Source: Marivita sp051859345 (GTDB lineage Bacteria; Pseudomonadota; Alphaproteobacteria; Rhodobacterales; Rhodobacteraceae). From it: a stretch of DNA of 64,000 nucleotides. Shown here in pieces: positions 63,455 through 64,000 of this stretch (the stretch's first letter is position 1; the number at the start of each line of letters is the position of its first letter). The notes under the pieces are model-generated. The model ran no database searches. It saw nothing but the letters and a program-made list of their open reading frames with translations, and was not told the DNA's origin. The position numbers and the translations under genes were made by a program. The stretch spans positions 186,001 to 250,000 of the forward strand of contig NZ_JBHYFV010000001.1 of assembly GCF_051859345.1 (NCBI RefSeq). Reading direction: 5' to 3'.

Positions 63455-64000
63455 TTAGAGCGCGTTTTGCATCCAGCTTGCGAACTCTGCGAAAACCTGA
63501 TCCGACGCACCGCTGAAGGCCTCGATCACTGCGGATGTGTCGGTTGAGGGCGAGGGCATGCTGGCGGCAAAGGTCCGGCTGGCAACGATGCGCGCGTCCT
63601 GTTCCCGTACAAGCCGCACCAGCAGCGTGACCTGCACCGTCGCCGTATCGCCATCCGGGTTCACTTCGGCCTGAAAATCGACAACTTCCGTCACCAGCGC
63701 AAAGTCTCCGCTGACTCCCAACGGAGTCCGGCCCACATAGCGCACCGCCCCCGTCGCCTCGATCGAGCGCAGCATAAGCGTCTGCACCATCACCGGTGTG
63801 GGTTCGCTCCAGCGGACATCCGGCAGGTATTGCGCCTGTAGCGCGTTGGGACGGATCATGATTCGGTCCGTGGACAGCGCACCGCTTGTTGTCGGCAATT
63901 CGACGATCACATCCCGCGCGACCATTCTGCGCGACGGCGATGGCATATCGGGCGCACGAAGTTCGTACACGTCCAGTGGCGTGGCCGCATTGCTGACTGC
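63455..64000 (-). CDS. ABC-type transport auxiliary lipoprotein, 5' end cut by the window
   Basis: At least 181 residues are open from the window edge to the stop at 63455; the N-terminal signal and lipobox lie outside. The stretch LDVYELRAPD and the long beta-rich middle (VVDFQAEVNPDGDTATVQVT) match the ABC_trans_aux lipoproteins. These serve MCE/Mla-type lipid transport systems at the outer membrane. The matching permease, ATPase and MCE genes would lie beyond the window. Confidence 0.78.
   Translation of the reverse strand, partial: AVSNAATPLDVYELRAPDMPSPSRRMVARDVIVELPTTSGALSTDRIMIRPNALQAQYLPDVRWSEPTPVMVQTLMLRSIEATGAVRYVGRTPLGVSGDFALVTEVVDFQAEVNPDGDTATVQVTLLVRLVREQDARIVASRTFAASMPSPSTDTSAVIEAFSGASDQVFAEFASWMQNAL

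Overview
The window looks like a chromosomal segment of a marine alphaproteobacterium of the Rhodobacteraceae (Roseobacter-type). The evidence is GC-rich coding sequence, alphaproteobacterial regulatory signals (a GAAC-N7-GAAC LexA box), and family-typical genes: TadE/TadG proteins, an H-NOX/diguanylate cyclase pair, MttB-like, YtoQ, DUF3572 and DUF983 proteins, and EutB/EutC. No phage, CRISPR array, rRNA or complete insertion sequence was seen. Two tRNA genes are present.

Layout. 1-8106: a partial glutamate dehydrogenase, a three-gene Tad-type pilus/vWA operon, a small membrane protein, a beta-hydroxyacid dehydrogenase-like enzyme, an ABC exporter and tRNA-Gly(UCC). 8107-8703: a scar holding a truncated SDR gene, a stub of an IS3-family element and a truncated P-loop kinase gene, closed by tRNA-Gln(UUG). 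8768-16022: a BON-MscS channel, an H-NOX/HNOBA-GGDEF pair, an MttB-family protein, an HAD phosphatase, a DUF3572 protein and a PleD-like cyclase. 16029-18022: an ECF sigma operon (EF-hand protein, sigma, probable anti-sigma, CpxP/Spy-like sensor). 18256-28458: DUF983, Nudix, EamA, desaturase/XRE pair, CaiB, MFS, aldo/keto reductase and modABC. 28565-30558: a LexA-controlled orphan imuA, two phased 24-bp palindromes and an MFS gene. 30630-41210: metG, FKBP, VOC, Lrp/ald, mscL, ytoQ, a methyltransferase, and pheT and pheS split by an AT-rich inserted gene. 41463-45642: an OmpA-family protein, a decayed sugar ABC importer, its LacI-type regulator and a hydroxypyruvate isomerase-like enzyme.

45673-63331 is the most distinctive part. 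A nine-gene minus-strand operon (PotB-, PotC-, PotD- and PotA-like importer, class III aminotransferase, BKACE enzyme, GNAT, EutB, EutC) faces a LysR-type regulator. A second minus-strand operon (diaminopropionate lyase-like PLP enzyme, M24 hydrolase, EutA-like Asp/Glu racemase family protein) lies beside it. It is divergent from two tandem ThDP enzymes, and an APC permease follows. The families echo the ectoine/hydroxyectoine (eut) degradation set, but with a polyamine-type importer and a beta-keto acid cleavage enzyme. This suggests uptake and breakdown of a small amine, diamino acid or ectoine-like solute whose identity the sequence does not reveal. The window ends inside an ABC-transport auxiliary lipoprotein gene.
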